A stretch of DNA of 64,000 nt from Panacibacter ginsenosidivorans (GTDB lineage: Bacteria > Bacteroidota > Bacteroidia > Chitinophagales > Chitinophagaceae), in NCBI RefSeq assembly GCF_007971225.1, contig NZ_CP042435.1, positions 5,025,501 to 5,089,500 on the forward strand. The letters are read 5' to 3'. Of this stretch, positions 23,791 to 33,035 are shown one piece after another; position 1 is the first letter of the stretch, and the number at the start of each line of letters is the position of its first letter. Both the position numbers and the translations under genes were made by a program. The notes beneath the pieces were generated by a model. It saw nothing but the letters and a program-made list of their open reading frames with translations. It had not been told where the DNA came from and searched no databases.

Positions 23791-26616
23791 TTACTGAAAT
23801 AACCGACTCCTTTTGGAATGTTTTTCATTACACTCCAATATACTTTTGAAATCGATTTTTCTTTCTTTTAGATAATTCTGCACACCTTTATCATAAAGGA
23901 AGCATTTTATTAAAGAGCAACAATCATTATGTGTTGATGGAATAGGGTTATCGGGTTTATCTCCGCCGTTAAAAACTGTACCATTTAAGGTTTGTTCTCT
24001 TGTAAATGGAGTTCCTCTCAGGGTTACACCTTTTGCCAAAAATCTGCATATATAAATCCCGCTTATGCCAGCAGTAAAAGAATTTTCAAAAACGCCTGGT
24101 TCAACTTCATATAACCAAAGCGAAAATGAAGTGTTATCTGGTCTTCTGATTTCTACCTGAACTGAACTTCTTTTTTCTACCGGCAAACCGTATTCAGTAA
24201 GAATGGCACGTAAGGTTAAGGTTGCTCCAGGTTCAAGACTGTTTTGATGTATTGAGACATTCATTTTTAAATTGGAATAAGTATTCACTACAACAGAATA
24301 TCTTGCTCCATGTGTGGCAAAGGACTGACTCCGTTTTTGCGTCTCTCTTATTTTAGAAAGATACTTTTTATAATCATCATCATTTACGCACAGCACAACA
24401 TTCCAGGTACCTGCATGGTTTCCACTAGCAGCAGCAACAGGAAGATTGAATTTATAGTTTTTTGTTTTTTGTCCGGCAGCAAAATCAATACCATGACCAG
24501 CAGCATTTACCGGATCAATCCACAATCCTCCCGGTGTTTCTATAAACATATCTACTACAGGTGCATCTGTAATAAGTATCGCAGTCCCATCAATATCTGC
24601 TTCATTAAGCTGGAAGGGAATTTTTATTTTGTTACCGGGTGCAATATATCCATTGGGATCAAGCACTATATTATTATTTGTAACACCAGCAAGTATTTGA
24701 AGAAAATATTTGCTTAGCCTGAAAAAATCATCAATACTTGAACTTAAAATACCCGAAAGTAAAAGATAGCCGCCAGTGCCATTAGTTAGTGCTTTAAGTG
24801 CCCCGGTGTTAACCTGTGTTTCATTACCAAGACCAATTGCAAAAGTTCTGTTGTCTATCGACCCGGCTACATCAGCAATAGAAAGTGGTTGATTTTCCAA
24901 GCCATCAGTAAAAACAATAATTGCTTTTTGCTCATAGTCCGCAATTGGCACAGCGTTGATCACCGTTCTCGCCATTTGCAAGCCATCACCTACTGAAGTT
25001 GCACCGTTAATATTGGTATGATGAGCGGATACTGCATTTTTTGCCGCAATCCTGTTTGGATCAAATTGGCTATTGGTTGTGATTCTTGTAACAGGGAATC
25101 CAGGAAAAGTTGCGTCATTTACCGGATAAGCATCTGTATCAAATCTAATTAACCCAACTCCACTGTTAGCCGGAATTACTTCCATGAAAGCATCGGCTGC
25201 ATCTTTCAATACATCTATTCTATGTGCACCAGAAGTGCCTGCAGGATCATCCATACTGCCGGACTGATCCAATGCAAGCATAACAGCCACCCTTGGTCGG
25301 ACAATAGCATTTGCTCTTAAAATAAAAGTAAAAGTCTGTCCGCTTTCCACGCATTCAAAAGTAACTGAACCATCAGGTACTGCCACATTCGCTGCACCAG
25401 CAGTAAAAGCAAGCCAGATACGCGCTTCCACATAAGGCTCTAAAACGTGAGAAACATTTACTGTACCGGATAAAGGTTGAAGAATGGAAAAAGGAGCTGC
25501 AGGGTTACCCCCTGGCTGCACCCGAATGGTTGTACCTACACAACTGTAAACCTTGAAACTTGCTGCTCTTACTGCTGTATCGCCAGATGGTATATCATTA
25601 AAGTTTATTACAGGTGGTGTACCCGCATTCTTAACTTCAACAATCGGAATGTTATTGAAATTTGTATCATAACAAGGAGGGAAAATAATAGAAGGATGTT
25701 TATAGGTATGAGGAATTCCCTCGTTTTCAGGGGCAGACCAAGGTCTCGTGAAATGGGTCACACCAAATTCATCCTCTGAGAAGCCTGAAGACCATGGCTC
25801 TATGTTGTGATTTACATTTTGAATATGGTCTAAAACCGGAACGTCAAGATTTGATTCTGCCCCGTATATCTGGTCAGGATCCAGTCGTCCAGGATGTGCA
25901 GGATCAGTTTGCCATCTTGCAAATAAGCGATCCACATTTGAATGAAGTAAAAAGACAAAAGGATCTCTGAAAGAAATATGGGCGCCACCCATGTTCACAA
26001 AGCCATGTGCCCTGTTATGGGCGCTTTCCATTGCAAGACGCATAGTTGGATAATCTCCGCCGTTAACAATATTGTTATTGTCATTTGTTATTGATTCAGG
26101 GCCACTTCCTAAACCTCCAACAATCCTGAAAACGTCCGCTGGTGCATCAGCAGGATTGCCTGTTACATCCCTGTCATTTGATGTTCCGGGAACATAATAA
26201 CCTGCGCTTAACCATGGCTCACCAATTGAGCCGTTAGAAGAGCCCATTAACGACGATGTAAATAAATTAAGATTGCCTGTTGTTCCTCCACCGAGGTTCG
26301 CATTGGGAATATTTCTTGGGTCTTGCGTCCAATCCCAGTAATGCAATGATAACTGAGGATTAATCTCACGAAGCATCGCCTCAAACCTGTTTACTATCTC
26401 CCTATGCCATGGAATAAATTCCGGACCACCATGTACATGTGTTGCCTGGTGTATTTCATCCTGTTTAAACCACCAGGAAACACCACCGGGATTGGGGTCG
26501 TTCCTACTTCCCGGAAAATAACGTTGATTTAATTGTTTGATCGCGTCGATCAGCAAAGCTCTTTCGCTTGGATCGACATGCGCAATGTTTCTGCGGATTC
26601 CATCACCGAGTGCCAT
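23791..26616 (-). CDS. Tyrosinase-vWA fusion protein
   Basis: A 941-residue protein with no signal peptide. Residues about 10-240 form a tyrosinase (type-3 di-copper) domain: CuA site with H62-GGPEFIPW-H71 (H56 or H60 the likely third ligand) and CuB site with H200, H204 and H225 (HNRAH, then DPFVFLLHSNVDRLFARW). A beta-rich linker of about 200 residues follows. A von Willebrand A domain starts at about 442 with the MIDAS motif DQSGS (450-454) and VFTDGLENQP further on. The last 280 residues are beta-rich and end in a Cys pair. It would hydroxylate or oxidise phenols; the vWA part suggests binding to a protein or surface. It is the only leftward gene among the mobilisation genes and looks like cargo. 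Confidence 0.85.
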   Translation of the reverse strand: MALGDGIRRNIAHVDPSERALLIDAIKQLNQRYFPGSRNDPNPGGVSWWFKQDEIHQATHVHGGPEFIPWHREIVNRFEAMLREINPQLSLHYWDWTQDPRNIPNANLGGGTTGNLNLFTSSLMGSSNGSIGEPWLSAGYYVPGTSNDRDVTGNPADAPADVFRIVGGLGSGPESITNDNNNIVNGGDYPTMRLAMESAHNRAHGFVNMGGAHISFRDPFVFLLHSNVDRLFARWQTDPAHPGRLDPDQIYGAESNLDVPVLDHIQNVNHNIEPWSSGFSEDEFGVTHFTRPWSAPENEGIPHTYKHPSIIFPPCYDTNFNNIPIVEVKNAGTPPVINFNDIPSGDTAVRAASFKVYSCVGTTIRVQPGGNPAAPFSILQPLSGTVNVSHVLEPYVEARIWLAFTAGAANVAVPDGSVTFECVESGQTFTFILRANAIVRPRVAVMLALDQSGSMDDPAGTSGAHRIDVLKDAADAFMEVIPANSGVGLIRFDTDAYPVNDATFPGFPVTRITTNSQFDPNRIAAKNAVSAHHTNINGATSVGDGLQMARTVINAVPIADYEQKAIIVFTDGLENQPLSIADVAGSIDNRTFAIGLGNETQVNTGALKALTNGTGGYLLLSGILSSSIDDFFRLSKYFLQILAGVTNNNIVLDPNGYIAPGNKIKIPFQLNEADIDGTAILITDAPVVDMFIETPGGLWIDPVNAAGHGIDFAAGQKTKNYKFNLPVAAASGNHAGTWNVVLCVNDDDYKKYLSKIRETQKRSQSFATHGARYSVVVNTYSNLKMNVSIHQNSLEPGATLTLRAILTEYGLPVEKRSSVQVEIRRPDNTSFSLWLYEVEPGVFENSFTAGISGIYICRFLAKGVTLRGTPFTREQTLNGTVFNGGDKPDNPIPSTHNDCCSLIKCFLYDKGVQNYLKERKIDFKSILECNEKHSKRSRLFQ

Positions 26617-27033
26617 AATTGATTGTTTTTATAAGTTAAAAAAGACATGAAATGGTTTATTCGGATAAGTTTTAAAGAATACCCGGCAAGCTGTTATTTA
26701 TGTTAGCTATTTAAGGAGTGTTAATGAATAAGCAGATCAAAACATCCCTTTCTTCCTGATTGAACTCTGTAATGTTTTTATAGGAAATAGATTTGTGTTA
26801 TTGCTGCGTGGAAATAGAAAAGTTTAAGGGCCGAAATTTTATTTTAATAAGACCGTTTACATGATCAATTTTTTATTGCAACAGTTATTCCTATCACACC
26901 TGTAAATGTAAGCAAGCATAAGTTTCTTTGCAAGCGTATAAACACCTGAAAATTTATGTGTAGTTCTACGCAGTAAACAGAGTGTTTATGCTAAAAAGCT
27001 TATGTGATCCCGTAAAACTCATTTTTAATTTAG

Positions 27034-27054
27034 CATGGCTAAAATTTAGCCATG
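27034..27054. promoter_or_regulatory. 21-nt inverted repeat, possible operator
   Basis: Perfect 10-bp arms CATGGCTAAA and TTTAGCCATG around a single A. It lies about 390 bp upstream of mobC. The short centre fits a dimeric regulator site better than an RNA hairpin. Confidence 0.4.
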
Positions 27055-27307
27055 TATTGTTACGGAATTTCGTTCGGTCTACCTTTATAATGCTATCAGA
27101 TTTTTAAGTGAAAATGAAAGGTTATGAAAGGTAAAAATCTTTGCTGCAAATACGCAGTTTACAACAGCATTATTCAAAGCTTTATTAGCTTTCTTTCTTC
27201 GTTCAAATATATTCCGCATTTTGTTATGATTTACGATTACTTCAGCATTATCAAGGTTCGCGATTATTTAATATCTGCAAGGGATTAATGTGCCCGGTCT
27301 TGCACAT

Positions 27308-27367
27308 GGCAAGATGTACAAACGTGGCCACGTTTGAATCTTGCCTCTCCACTCCGAAGTCGTTCGG
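27308..27367. other. Candidate origin of transfer (oriT)
   Basis: Arms GGCAAGAT (27308-27315) and ATCTTGCC (27338-27345) enclose a 16-bp perfect palindrome, AAACGTGGCCACGTTT (27320-27335). Eight bases further is a small GC hairpin, CCGAA-GTCG-TTCGG (27354-27367). Inverted repeats just upstream of mobC and the relaxase are where transfer origins lie in mobilisable elements. No nic site can be named from the sequence alone. Confidence 0.5.
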
Positions 27368-27420
27368 GGGAATTACAGAAGATGATTTGAATATTGTTCC
27401 AAATACAAAATGGTAAGATC

Positions 27421-27816
27421 GTGAAGAAGAAAGAAAGCGAAGTGCGAAGAACATTTATCAAAATACGCATGAATGATGCAGAGATAAAAATGGTGAAAAA
27501 ATACAAGAGTCAAACAACAGAAAGGAGCCTGAGTGAGTATATGCGAAAAGTATCCATGCAAAAGCCTATTACGATCAAATACCGCAACCAGTCTGCAGAT
27601 GATTTTTTAAAAGAGATGCTGGGGCTTAAGAAGGAACTGAATGCCATCGGTAATAATTTCAACCAGGCAGTACATAAACTGCACTTGCTGGATAAGATAC
27701 CTGAGTTCAGGGTTTGGCTTAACCATTATGAAAGTGTTCAGCAATCTTTAGTGAGCAAGGTAGAAGAAATAAAATTAAAAGTGAGTAAACTCTACGAAGA
27801 ATGGTTGCAAAAATAA
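27421..27816 (+). CDS. mobC: MobC-like relaxosome accessory protein
   Basis: About 131 residues from a GTG at 27421; a TTG nine codons upstream and an ATG at 27469 are alternatives. The N-terminus is basic with a ribbon-helix-helix-like segment (RRTFIKIRMNDAEIKMV), followed by SEYMRKVSM and the helical bacterial-mobilisation domain (ELNAIGNNFNQAVHKLH). These proteins bind the transfer origin and help the relaxase nick it. It overlaps the relaxase gene by 16 bp, the usual mobC-relaxase arrangement in Bacteroidota. Confidence 0.8.
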   Translation: MKKKESEVRRTFIKIRMNDAEIKMVKKYKSQTTERSLSEYMRKVSMQKPITIKYRNQSADDFLKEMLGLKKELNAIGNNFNQAVHKLHLLDKIPEFRVWLNHYESVQQSLVSKVEEIKLKVSKLYEEWLQK

Positions 27817-29075
27817 CGATACCAAAAAGCATTGAAGCTGCACTAAACTATAACGAAAAAAAAGTACAGAAAGGCAACGCTGAATGTTTACATGCAGCCA
27901 ACTATTTAAGTGATGTACAGCAAATGAATTTCTATCAAAAATTAAATGGCTTTGAAAGTTTGAACAGTTTGAATGAAAGAGCATTTACAAAAACACTGCA
28001 TGTGTCGCTCAATTTTGATCCATCTGAAAAGTTGTCCAATGAAAAGTTAGTTGAGGTTGCAAATGTATATATGAATAAGATTGGTTTTGGCGAACAACCT
28101 TTTCTTGTTTACAAACACGAAGACGCCGGGCATCCGCATATTCACATTGTAAGTACAACTATCAAGGAAGGTGGCAGCAGAATTAATACGCATAACATTG
28201 GCAGAAATCAGTCGGAAAAGGCGAGAAAAGAAATTGAAGGAATGTATGGATTGGTAAGAGCAGAACGGCAGCAACAGATAATGAAGCCTGGCATCAAGCC
28301 GGTAGATCCTGAAAAAGCGATCTATGGAAAGACTGAAACCAAAAGAAGTATTTCAAATGTTGTGGCTGCAGTTTTTAGTCAATATAAATTCTCATCGTTA
28401 CCTGAATTTAATGCGGCACTAAAACAATTTAATGTAGTTGCCGACAGAGGAAAAGAAGAAGGAAGAATTTATAAGAGTAGAGGATTGGTGTACCGGATAT
28501 TAGATGCAGATGGAAATAAAGTTGGTGTTCCCATTAAAGCAAGCAGTATTGGTTGTAAGCCCACATTGGATAATCTTGAAAAGAAATTTATCGTAAATGA
28601 AACTGCAAAAGAGCCATTGAAACAAAGAATGAAAAAAGAGATTGATGAATGTTTGCAAATGTCACCCGGCAGTATGAAAAATCTGATGGCCTCTCTGCAA
28701 CAAAAGCAAATCTATACCGTGTTAAGACAAAATGCAGAAGGCAGGTTGTATGGGATAACATTTGTGAACAATCAAAATAGATGTGTTTTTAATGGCAGTG
28801 ATATAGGCAAAGGATATAGTGCTGCTGCATTGCAAATCCGCGTAGTTTCTTCACGTAATGGACATTCAAAAAATGAGGCTATGCAAAATGTTGGTAAAAC
28901 TGATAAATCAATTGACAATTTGAAAAATGATTTGAGTACAAATGCACAACAAGATCAGTCTGCAAAAACTTATGGCCTGTTGAATGTTTTGATTTCTCCC
29001 AAACAAGAATTCGGAAATACTCCCTTTCAGTTACTCAAAAAGAAAAGAAAAAAGAAGAAGAATTTTAATTCATAG
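27801..29075 (+). CDS. mobB: Relaxase / mobilisation nuclease (MobB type)
   Basis: A 424-residue relaxase. Residues 1-150 hold the nuclease domain: ALNYNEKKV (candidate nicking Tyr near 17), a central TLHVSLNFDPSEKL strand and the metal-binding His motif GHPHIHIVST near 110. The following region (VDPEKAIYGKTETKRSISNVVAAV) is also typical of Bacteroidota mobilisation nucleases, and the C-terminus is Lys-rich. It would nick the transfer origin and pilot the strand through a mating pore supplied by another element. Confidence 0.88.
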   Translation: MVAKITIPKSIEAALNYNEKKVQKGNAECLHAANYLSDVQQMNFYQKLNGFESLNSLNERAFTKTLHVSLNFDPSEKLSNEKLVEVANVYMNKIGFGEQPFLVYKHEDAGHPHIHIVSTTIKEGGSRINTHNIGRNQSEKARKEIEGMYGLVRAERQQQIMKPGIKPVDPEKAIYGKTETKRSISNVVAAVFSQYKFSSLPEFNAALKQFNVVADRGKEEGRIYKSRGLVYRILDADGNKVGVPIKASSIGCKPTLDNLEKKFIVNETAKEPLKQRMKKEIDECLQMSPGSMKNLMASLQQKQIYTVLRQNAEGRLYGITFVNNQNRCVFNGSDIGKGYSAAALQIRVVSSRNGHSKNEAMQNVGKTDKSIDNLKNDLSTNAQQDQSAKTYGLLNVLISPKQEFGNTPFQLLKKKRKKKKNFNS

Positions 29076-29140
29076 AATGTGAGGTGTATGAAAATTATAA
29101 AAATCTTTTGTACCAGGCTTTATCACTTTTATCACCGCCT

Positions 29141-29211
29141 GTTGCGTCGCACACTTATACATCCGGAATTTTATTGAGCAATGAGAAGAACGTTTAAGAG
29201 TGCGACGCAAC
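29141..29211. repeat. Dispersed palindromic repeat, paired arms
   Basis: Left arm GTTGCGTCGCACACTTATAC (29141-29160) and right arm GTTTAAGAGTGCGACGCAAC (29192-29211) face each other across 31 bp. Outer flanks TTTTGTACCAGGC and CTTGGGTTCATAAAAA are also roughly inverted. It lies between the relaxase and coupling-protein genes. Confidence 0.78.
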
Positions 29212-29273
29212 GAATGCTTAATTGAAAAGCAAAACTTGGGTTCATAAAAATTTACAATCTTTAAAATATTGTT

Positions 29274-31232
29274 ATGTCGGGTACAGGTGAAAATGAAATG
29301 GGGCTGAGGAAAATACTTGATTTTACAAGGCTTGCGGCTATCGCTATTTTGATACTGCATTTTTACTACTACTGTTATGCAGCTTTTAGAGAATGGAATT
29401 TTACAGCAAGCATCAGCGACCGGCTGATGATGAATATAGCGAATACTGGTTTATTCAATCACTGGGTTACTTCAAAAATAATTGCATTGGGGTTGTTGGT
29501 TATTTCGCTAATCGGTGCAATGGGTAAAAAGGATGAAAAGCTGCGTTTGAAAAGCATTCTCTCATGGATAGCTATTGGGTTACTTTTTTATTTCGCAAGC
29601 AATTTGTTTTTTAGCCTTACTGTTGATAACACAACAATTGCTGTTGCTTACATGACAGGTAGTGGTTTGGGATTTTTATTGGTATTGAGTAATGGCACTA
29701 TGTTGAGCAGGTTGATAAAGGTGAGTTTGTCAAAAGATATTTTTAATGACCTGAATGAAACATTTCCGCAGGAAGAAAGGCTGATCAATAATGAGTATTC
29801 CATTAATCTTCCGGCTCGCTATAAACTGAAAGAAAAAGTAAAAAGAAGCTGGATCAATATTATCAATCCATTTCGTGGCTTGTTAGTGATTGGAAGTCCG
29901 GGTGCAGGTAAGAGTTGGTTTGTGATACAGCATGTGATGAAGCAGCATATTGAGAAAGGCTTTGCTATGTTCATTTACGATTTTAAATATGATGACCTAT
30001 CCAAGATTGCTTACAACTGTTTGCAATTGTATAAAGACAAGTATGCGGTTGTGCCGTCATTTTATGTGATCAATTTTGATAACCTTTCTGTAACCCATCG
30101 CTGCAACCCATTAGAGCCCTCTGCGATGCATGATATAACAGATGCGACAGAATCTGCCAGAACAATTTTATTAGGGCTTAACAGGGAGTGGATCAACAAG
30201 CAAGGGGATTTCTTTGTAGAATCACCTATCAATTTTGTTACCGCCGTCATTTGGTTTTTGCGAAAGTATAATGATGGAAAATATTGTACGCTGCCACATG
30301 TAATAGAGTTAATGCAGGCAGATTATGATGAACTCTTTCCCGTACTAAACACGCAACCTGAAATCGAAGTGTTGGTAAACCCCTTTGTTACGGCATATCA
30401 AAATGATGCAATGGAACAACTGGAAGGCCAGGTTGCATCTGCAAAAATTGGTATGGCAAGGCTTGCTTCGCCACAATTGTATTGGGTATTATCGGGCAAT
30501 GATTTTACACTTGATATAAATAACCCTGCGCATCCTAAAATAGTTTGTATGGGTAACAATCCGGAGAAGCAACAGATCTATGGCGCAGTGTTATCGTTGT
30601 ATGTTTCAAGATTGGTAAGAATGGTGAACAAAAAAGGAAAGCAAAAATGCAGCCTGGTGTTTGATGAATTTCCGACTATCTTTTTTAATCATATTGATTC
30701 ATTGATAGCAACGGCGAGAAGCAATAAAGTTGCTACCACTTTAGCGATGCAGGATTTTAGCCAGTTAAAAAAAGATTATGGCAAAGAACAGGCAGATGTG
30801 ATTGTAAACATTACTGGTAATATTATCAGTGGTCAGGTGATGGGTGAAACATCTAAACTTTTATCTGAACGTTTTGGTAAAATTATGCAGGACAGGGAAA
30901 GTGTTTCTATTAACCGCAATGATACGTCCATCAGTCGCTCCACACAATTAGATGCCGCTATACCGGCATCTAAGATCGCAGCCTTATCATCGGGTGAATT
31001 TGTGGGAATGGTTGCTGATGATCCGCATGAAAAGATTAAACTTAAAATGTTTAATGCAGAGATTATTAATGATACTGATAAGCTGAACGATGAAGTAGGC
31101 AGATATAAAGAGATACCTGTTGTATCAAATGTTACGCGACAACAGGTGATGGATAATTATTACCAGGTGAAGATGGAAGTGAAGCGGTTGATTGGGGAAG
31201 AGGTGGAGAGGTTGAAGTTAAGTACTCATTGA
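29274..31232 (+). CDS. Type IV coupling protein (TraG/VirD4-like, Bacteroidota MobC type)
   Basis: A 652-residue membrane ATPase. N-terminal membrane segments (about 15-130) precede the P-loop GSPGAGKS near 207. The Walker B region is CSLVFDEFPTIFF near 462, followed by the RSNKVATTLAMQDFSQLKKDYG segment typical of coupling proteins. It links the relaxosome to a type IV secretion channel. With mobC and the relaxase it makes this a mobilisable element; no mating-pore genes are seen in the window. Its stop at 31230 overlaps the promoter of the next operon. Confidence 0.88.
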   Translation: MSGTGENEMGLRKILDFTRLAAIAILILHFYYYCYAAFREWNFTASISDRLMMNIANTGLFNHWVTSKIIALGLLVISLIGAMGKKDEKLRLKSILSWIAIGLLFYFASNLFFSLTVDNTTIAVAYMTGSGLGFLLVLSNGTMLSRLIKVSLSKDIFNDLNETFPQEERLINNEYSINLPARYKLKEKVKRSWINIINPFRGLLVIGSPGAGKSWFVIQHVMKQHIEKGFAMFIYDFKYDDLSKIAYNCLQLYKDKYAVVPSFYVINFDNLSVTHRCNPLEPSAMHDITDATESARTILLGLNREWINKQGDFFVESPINFVTAVIWFLRKYNDGKYCTLPHVIELMQADYDELFPVLNTQPEIEVLVNPFVTAYQNDAMEQLEGQVASAKIGMARLASPQLYWVLSGNDFTLDINNPAHPKIVCMGNNPEKQQIYGAVLSLYVSRLVRMVNKKGKQKCSLVFDEFPTIFFNHIDSLIATARSNKVATTLAMQDFSQLKKDYGKEQADVIVNITGNIISGQVMGETSKLLSERFGKIMQDRESVSINRNDTSISRSTQLDAAIPASKIAALSSGEFVGMVADDPHEKIKLKMFNAEIINDTDKLNDEVGRYKEIPVVSNVTRQQVMDNYYQVKMEVKRLIGEEVERLKLSTH

Positions 31233-31241
31233 CTATATTTG
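31212..31241 (+). promoter_or_regulatory. Promoter of the thyA-methyltransferase operon
   Basis: TTG at 31212-31214, exactly 19 bp, then TATATTTG at 31234-31241: a full match to the Bacteroidota consensus. It overlaps the last codons of the coupling-protein gene and leaves a leader of about 60 nt before thyA. Confidence 0.7.
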
Positions 31242-31305
31242 TTTTTACTCAAAAACCGCAGAACAATATTTGGTTAAAATCTGGTAATCAACACAAGCAA
31301 TTTTT

Positions 31306-32100
31306 ATGAACCAATATGAAGACCTTCTCCAATTCGTTTTAGAAAAAGGAAATAAGAAAACAGATCGAACTGGGGTGGGTACCCTTAGTATTTTTGGCTA
31401 TCAAATGCGATTTGATTTGCAAGAAGGTTTTCCACTAATAACAACAAAAAAACTTCATCTAAAATCAATAATCTACGAACTTCTTTGGTTTCTAAAAGGT
31501 GAAACTAACATTAAGTATTTGAAGGAGCACGGGGTGACGATTTGGGATGAATGGGCCGATGAGAATGGAGAATTGGGTCCTATTTATGGGTACCAATGGC
31601 GTAAATGGCCTGCCCCAGATGGAAGACATATCGATCAAATAAGTAATGCAATACATTTAATTAAAACCAATCCAGATTCAAGAAGGATTATAGTCAGCGC
31701 CTGGAATGTAGCAGATATAGAAAAAATGTCGCTACCTGCTTGCCATGCTTTTTTTCAATTTTATGTTGCTGAAGGAAAATTATCATGTCACATGTATCAG
31801 AGAAGTGCTGATCTTTTTCTTGGTGTGCCTTTTAATATTGCATCCTTTGCATTGCTAACCATGATGACTGCACAGGTTTGTGATTTGGAAGTAGGTGAAT
31901 TGGTGCATTCTTTTGGAGATACCCATATTTACAACAATCATATAGAACAAGTGAAACTTCAATTGGAAAGGGAACCACGGCCTTACCCTAAAATGGTTAT
32001 TAATAAAGAAATAAAAAATATATTTGATTTTAAGTATGAGGATTTTAAACTAGAGGGATATAACCCTCATTCCTCGATAAAAGCACCAATTGCAGTATAA
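31306..32100 (+). CDS. thyA: Thymidylate synthase
   Basis: A complete 264-residue ThyA that methylates dUMP to dTMP using methylene-tetrahydrofolate. Landmarks: [17 protein letters not shown] at the start, the nucleophile Cys in [10 protein letters not shown] near 146, phosphate-binding [34 protein letters not shown] and the C-terminal APIAV. All catalytic residues appear present; LPPCH is changed to LPACH. In Bacteroidota chromosomes thyA is usually next to folA, but here it heads an operon of conflict-type genes and overlaps the next gene by one base (TAATG). It may supply dTMP during attack or transfer, feed the neighbouring PRTase-like enzyme, or be a decoy or spare enzyme; these are inferences. 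Confidence 0.95.
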   Translation: MNQYEDLLQFVLEKGNKKTDRTGVGTLSIFGYQMRFDLQEGFPLITTKKLHLKSIIYELLWFLKGETNIKYLKEHGVTIWDEWADENGELGPIYGYQWRKWPAPDGRHIDQISNAIHLIKTNPDSRRIIVSAWNVADIEKMSLPACHAFFQFYVAEGKLSCHMYQRSADLFLGVPFNIASFALLTMMTAQVCDLEVGELVHSFGDTHIYNNHIEQVKLQLEREPRPYPKMVINKEIKNIFDFKYEDFKLEGYNPHSSIKAPIAV

Positions 32101-33035
32101 TGAGTGTTCCAAGCATACCGGATATGAAGTTATATTACTCTAATAAAAGCACATTAATAAGAGTAATATGCCGAACAAATCAATGGAGTGGGTTAAAAGA
32201 ATCAAATTTAACTGACTGGCTGCAGGGAAATTTTAAAGACCCTGAAGGCAAATATCTGGCTGTTAAAATTCTATTGCATAGTCTTTACTACAGTGAAGAA
32301 AATCTAATTGAACTATTACGACATGGCATTTATCATGAAATAATTGGCGAGGAAATAAAAAGCAACCTGATTGCAAGTAACAATATTTTTGTACCTCAAT
32401 CAGTTACTGAAGCTGAGGTACGGCAGAAGGTTGATAAAATTTTATTTGTTCCACTTTTGGATAAGAACAGGCCTAATGAAAGCGGCAATGCTATTATAAG
32501 ATATCTAACTACAAAACTTTCTATCAGCCCATCAAATACAATTTTTCATTTTAATATTAAGGATAGTGATCTTGATAATATTGAAAAAATAATCATTGTT
32601 GATGATTGTATTGGCAGCGGGGATCAGTTGAATACTTTCTGGAACACAACATTCCTTGATGTAAAAAATAAAGCGTTAGCGAAAGGGGTAGACATTTACT
32701 ACCTGGCTTTGATTGGTTATGAAAATCAAGTCCTGGATTTACAACTCACTGGAGATTTGGTTGGCTTGAGAGTAGTAATATGTGACAAACTTGAGGAACG
32801 TAACAAGATATATTCAAGTCAGAATATCATTTGGAACAGTGATGAAGAAATGAACTTCGCAATTACTTATTTTGATGACATTGGTAGCAAATATGGTGTG
32901 CCACGAGTGGGTTATGCCGGACTGGATTTTTCTTTATTCATGCATAATTCCGTACCAGACTGGACTCTGCCTATATTCTGGACAGAAAATTATGACTGGA
33001 AGCCTTTATTGAAACGAAAAAACTCAAATTCATAA
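32100..33035 (+). CDS. Phosphoribosyltransferase-like protein (PRTase-CE type)
   Basis: A 311-residue soluble protein. Residues 110-180 have the type I phosphoribosyltransferase core: ILFVPLLDKN, a loop, and the PRPP-binding motif IIIVDDCIGSGDQ (165-176, with Ser for the usual Thr). A helical N-terminal region and a beta-rich C-terminal region (WTLPIFWTENYDWKPL) surround it. The layout resembles the PRTase-like domains described in predicted conflict systems rather than a salvage enzyme; there is no recognisable base-binding hood. It is translationally coupled to thyA and to the ATPase downstream (one-base overlaps at both ends). Substrate unknown. Confidence 0.65.
   Translation: MSVPSIPDMKLYYSNKSTLIRVICRTNQWSGLKESNLTDWLQGNFKDPEGKYLAVKILLHSLYYSEENLIELLRHGIYHEIIGEEIKSNLIASNNIFVPQSVTEAEVRQKVDKILFVPLLDKNRPNESGNAIIRYLTTKLSISPSNTIFHFNIKDSDLDNIEKIIIVDDCIGSGDQLNTFWNTTFLDVKNKALAKGVDIYYLALIGYENQVLDLQLTGDLVGLRVVICDKLEERNKIYSSQNIIWNSDEEMNFAITYFDDIGSKYGVPRVGYAGLDFSLFMHNSVPDWTLPIFWTENYDWKPLLKRKNSNS

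Larger units (their letters stand above)
26617..27420. other. About 800-bp non-coding stretch before mobC
   Basis: No gene is supported here. It contains the leader of the leftward tyrosinase gene, a 21-nt inverted repeat at 27034-27054 (CATGGCTAAA, A, TTTAGCCATG) and the candidate transfer origin at 27308-27367. Short weak reading frames on the reverse strand at 27251-27561 lack family features and overlap the candidate origin. Confidence 0.5.

Noticed and set aside
27251-27561. Short reverse-strand reading frames upstream of mobC
   Set aside because: They overlap the inverted repeats and the start of mobC, have no plausible starts or family motifs, and look like by-products of the opposite strand.
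20521-31232. Complete conjugative element (ICE)
   Set aside because: Relaxase, accessory protein and coupling protein are present, but no mating-pore genes are visible, so it is mobilisable rather than self-transferable on this evidence.
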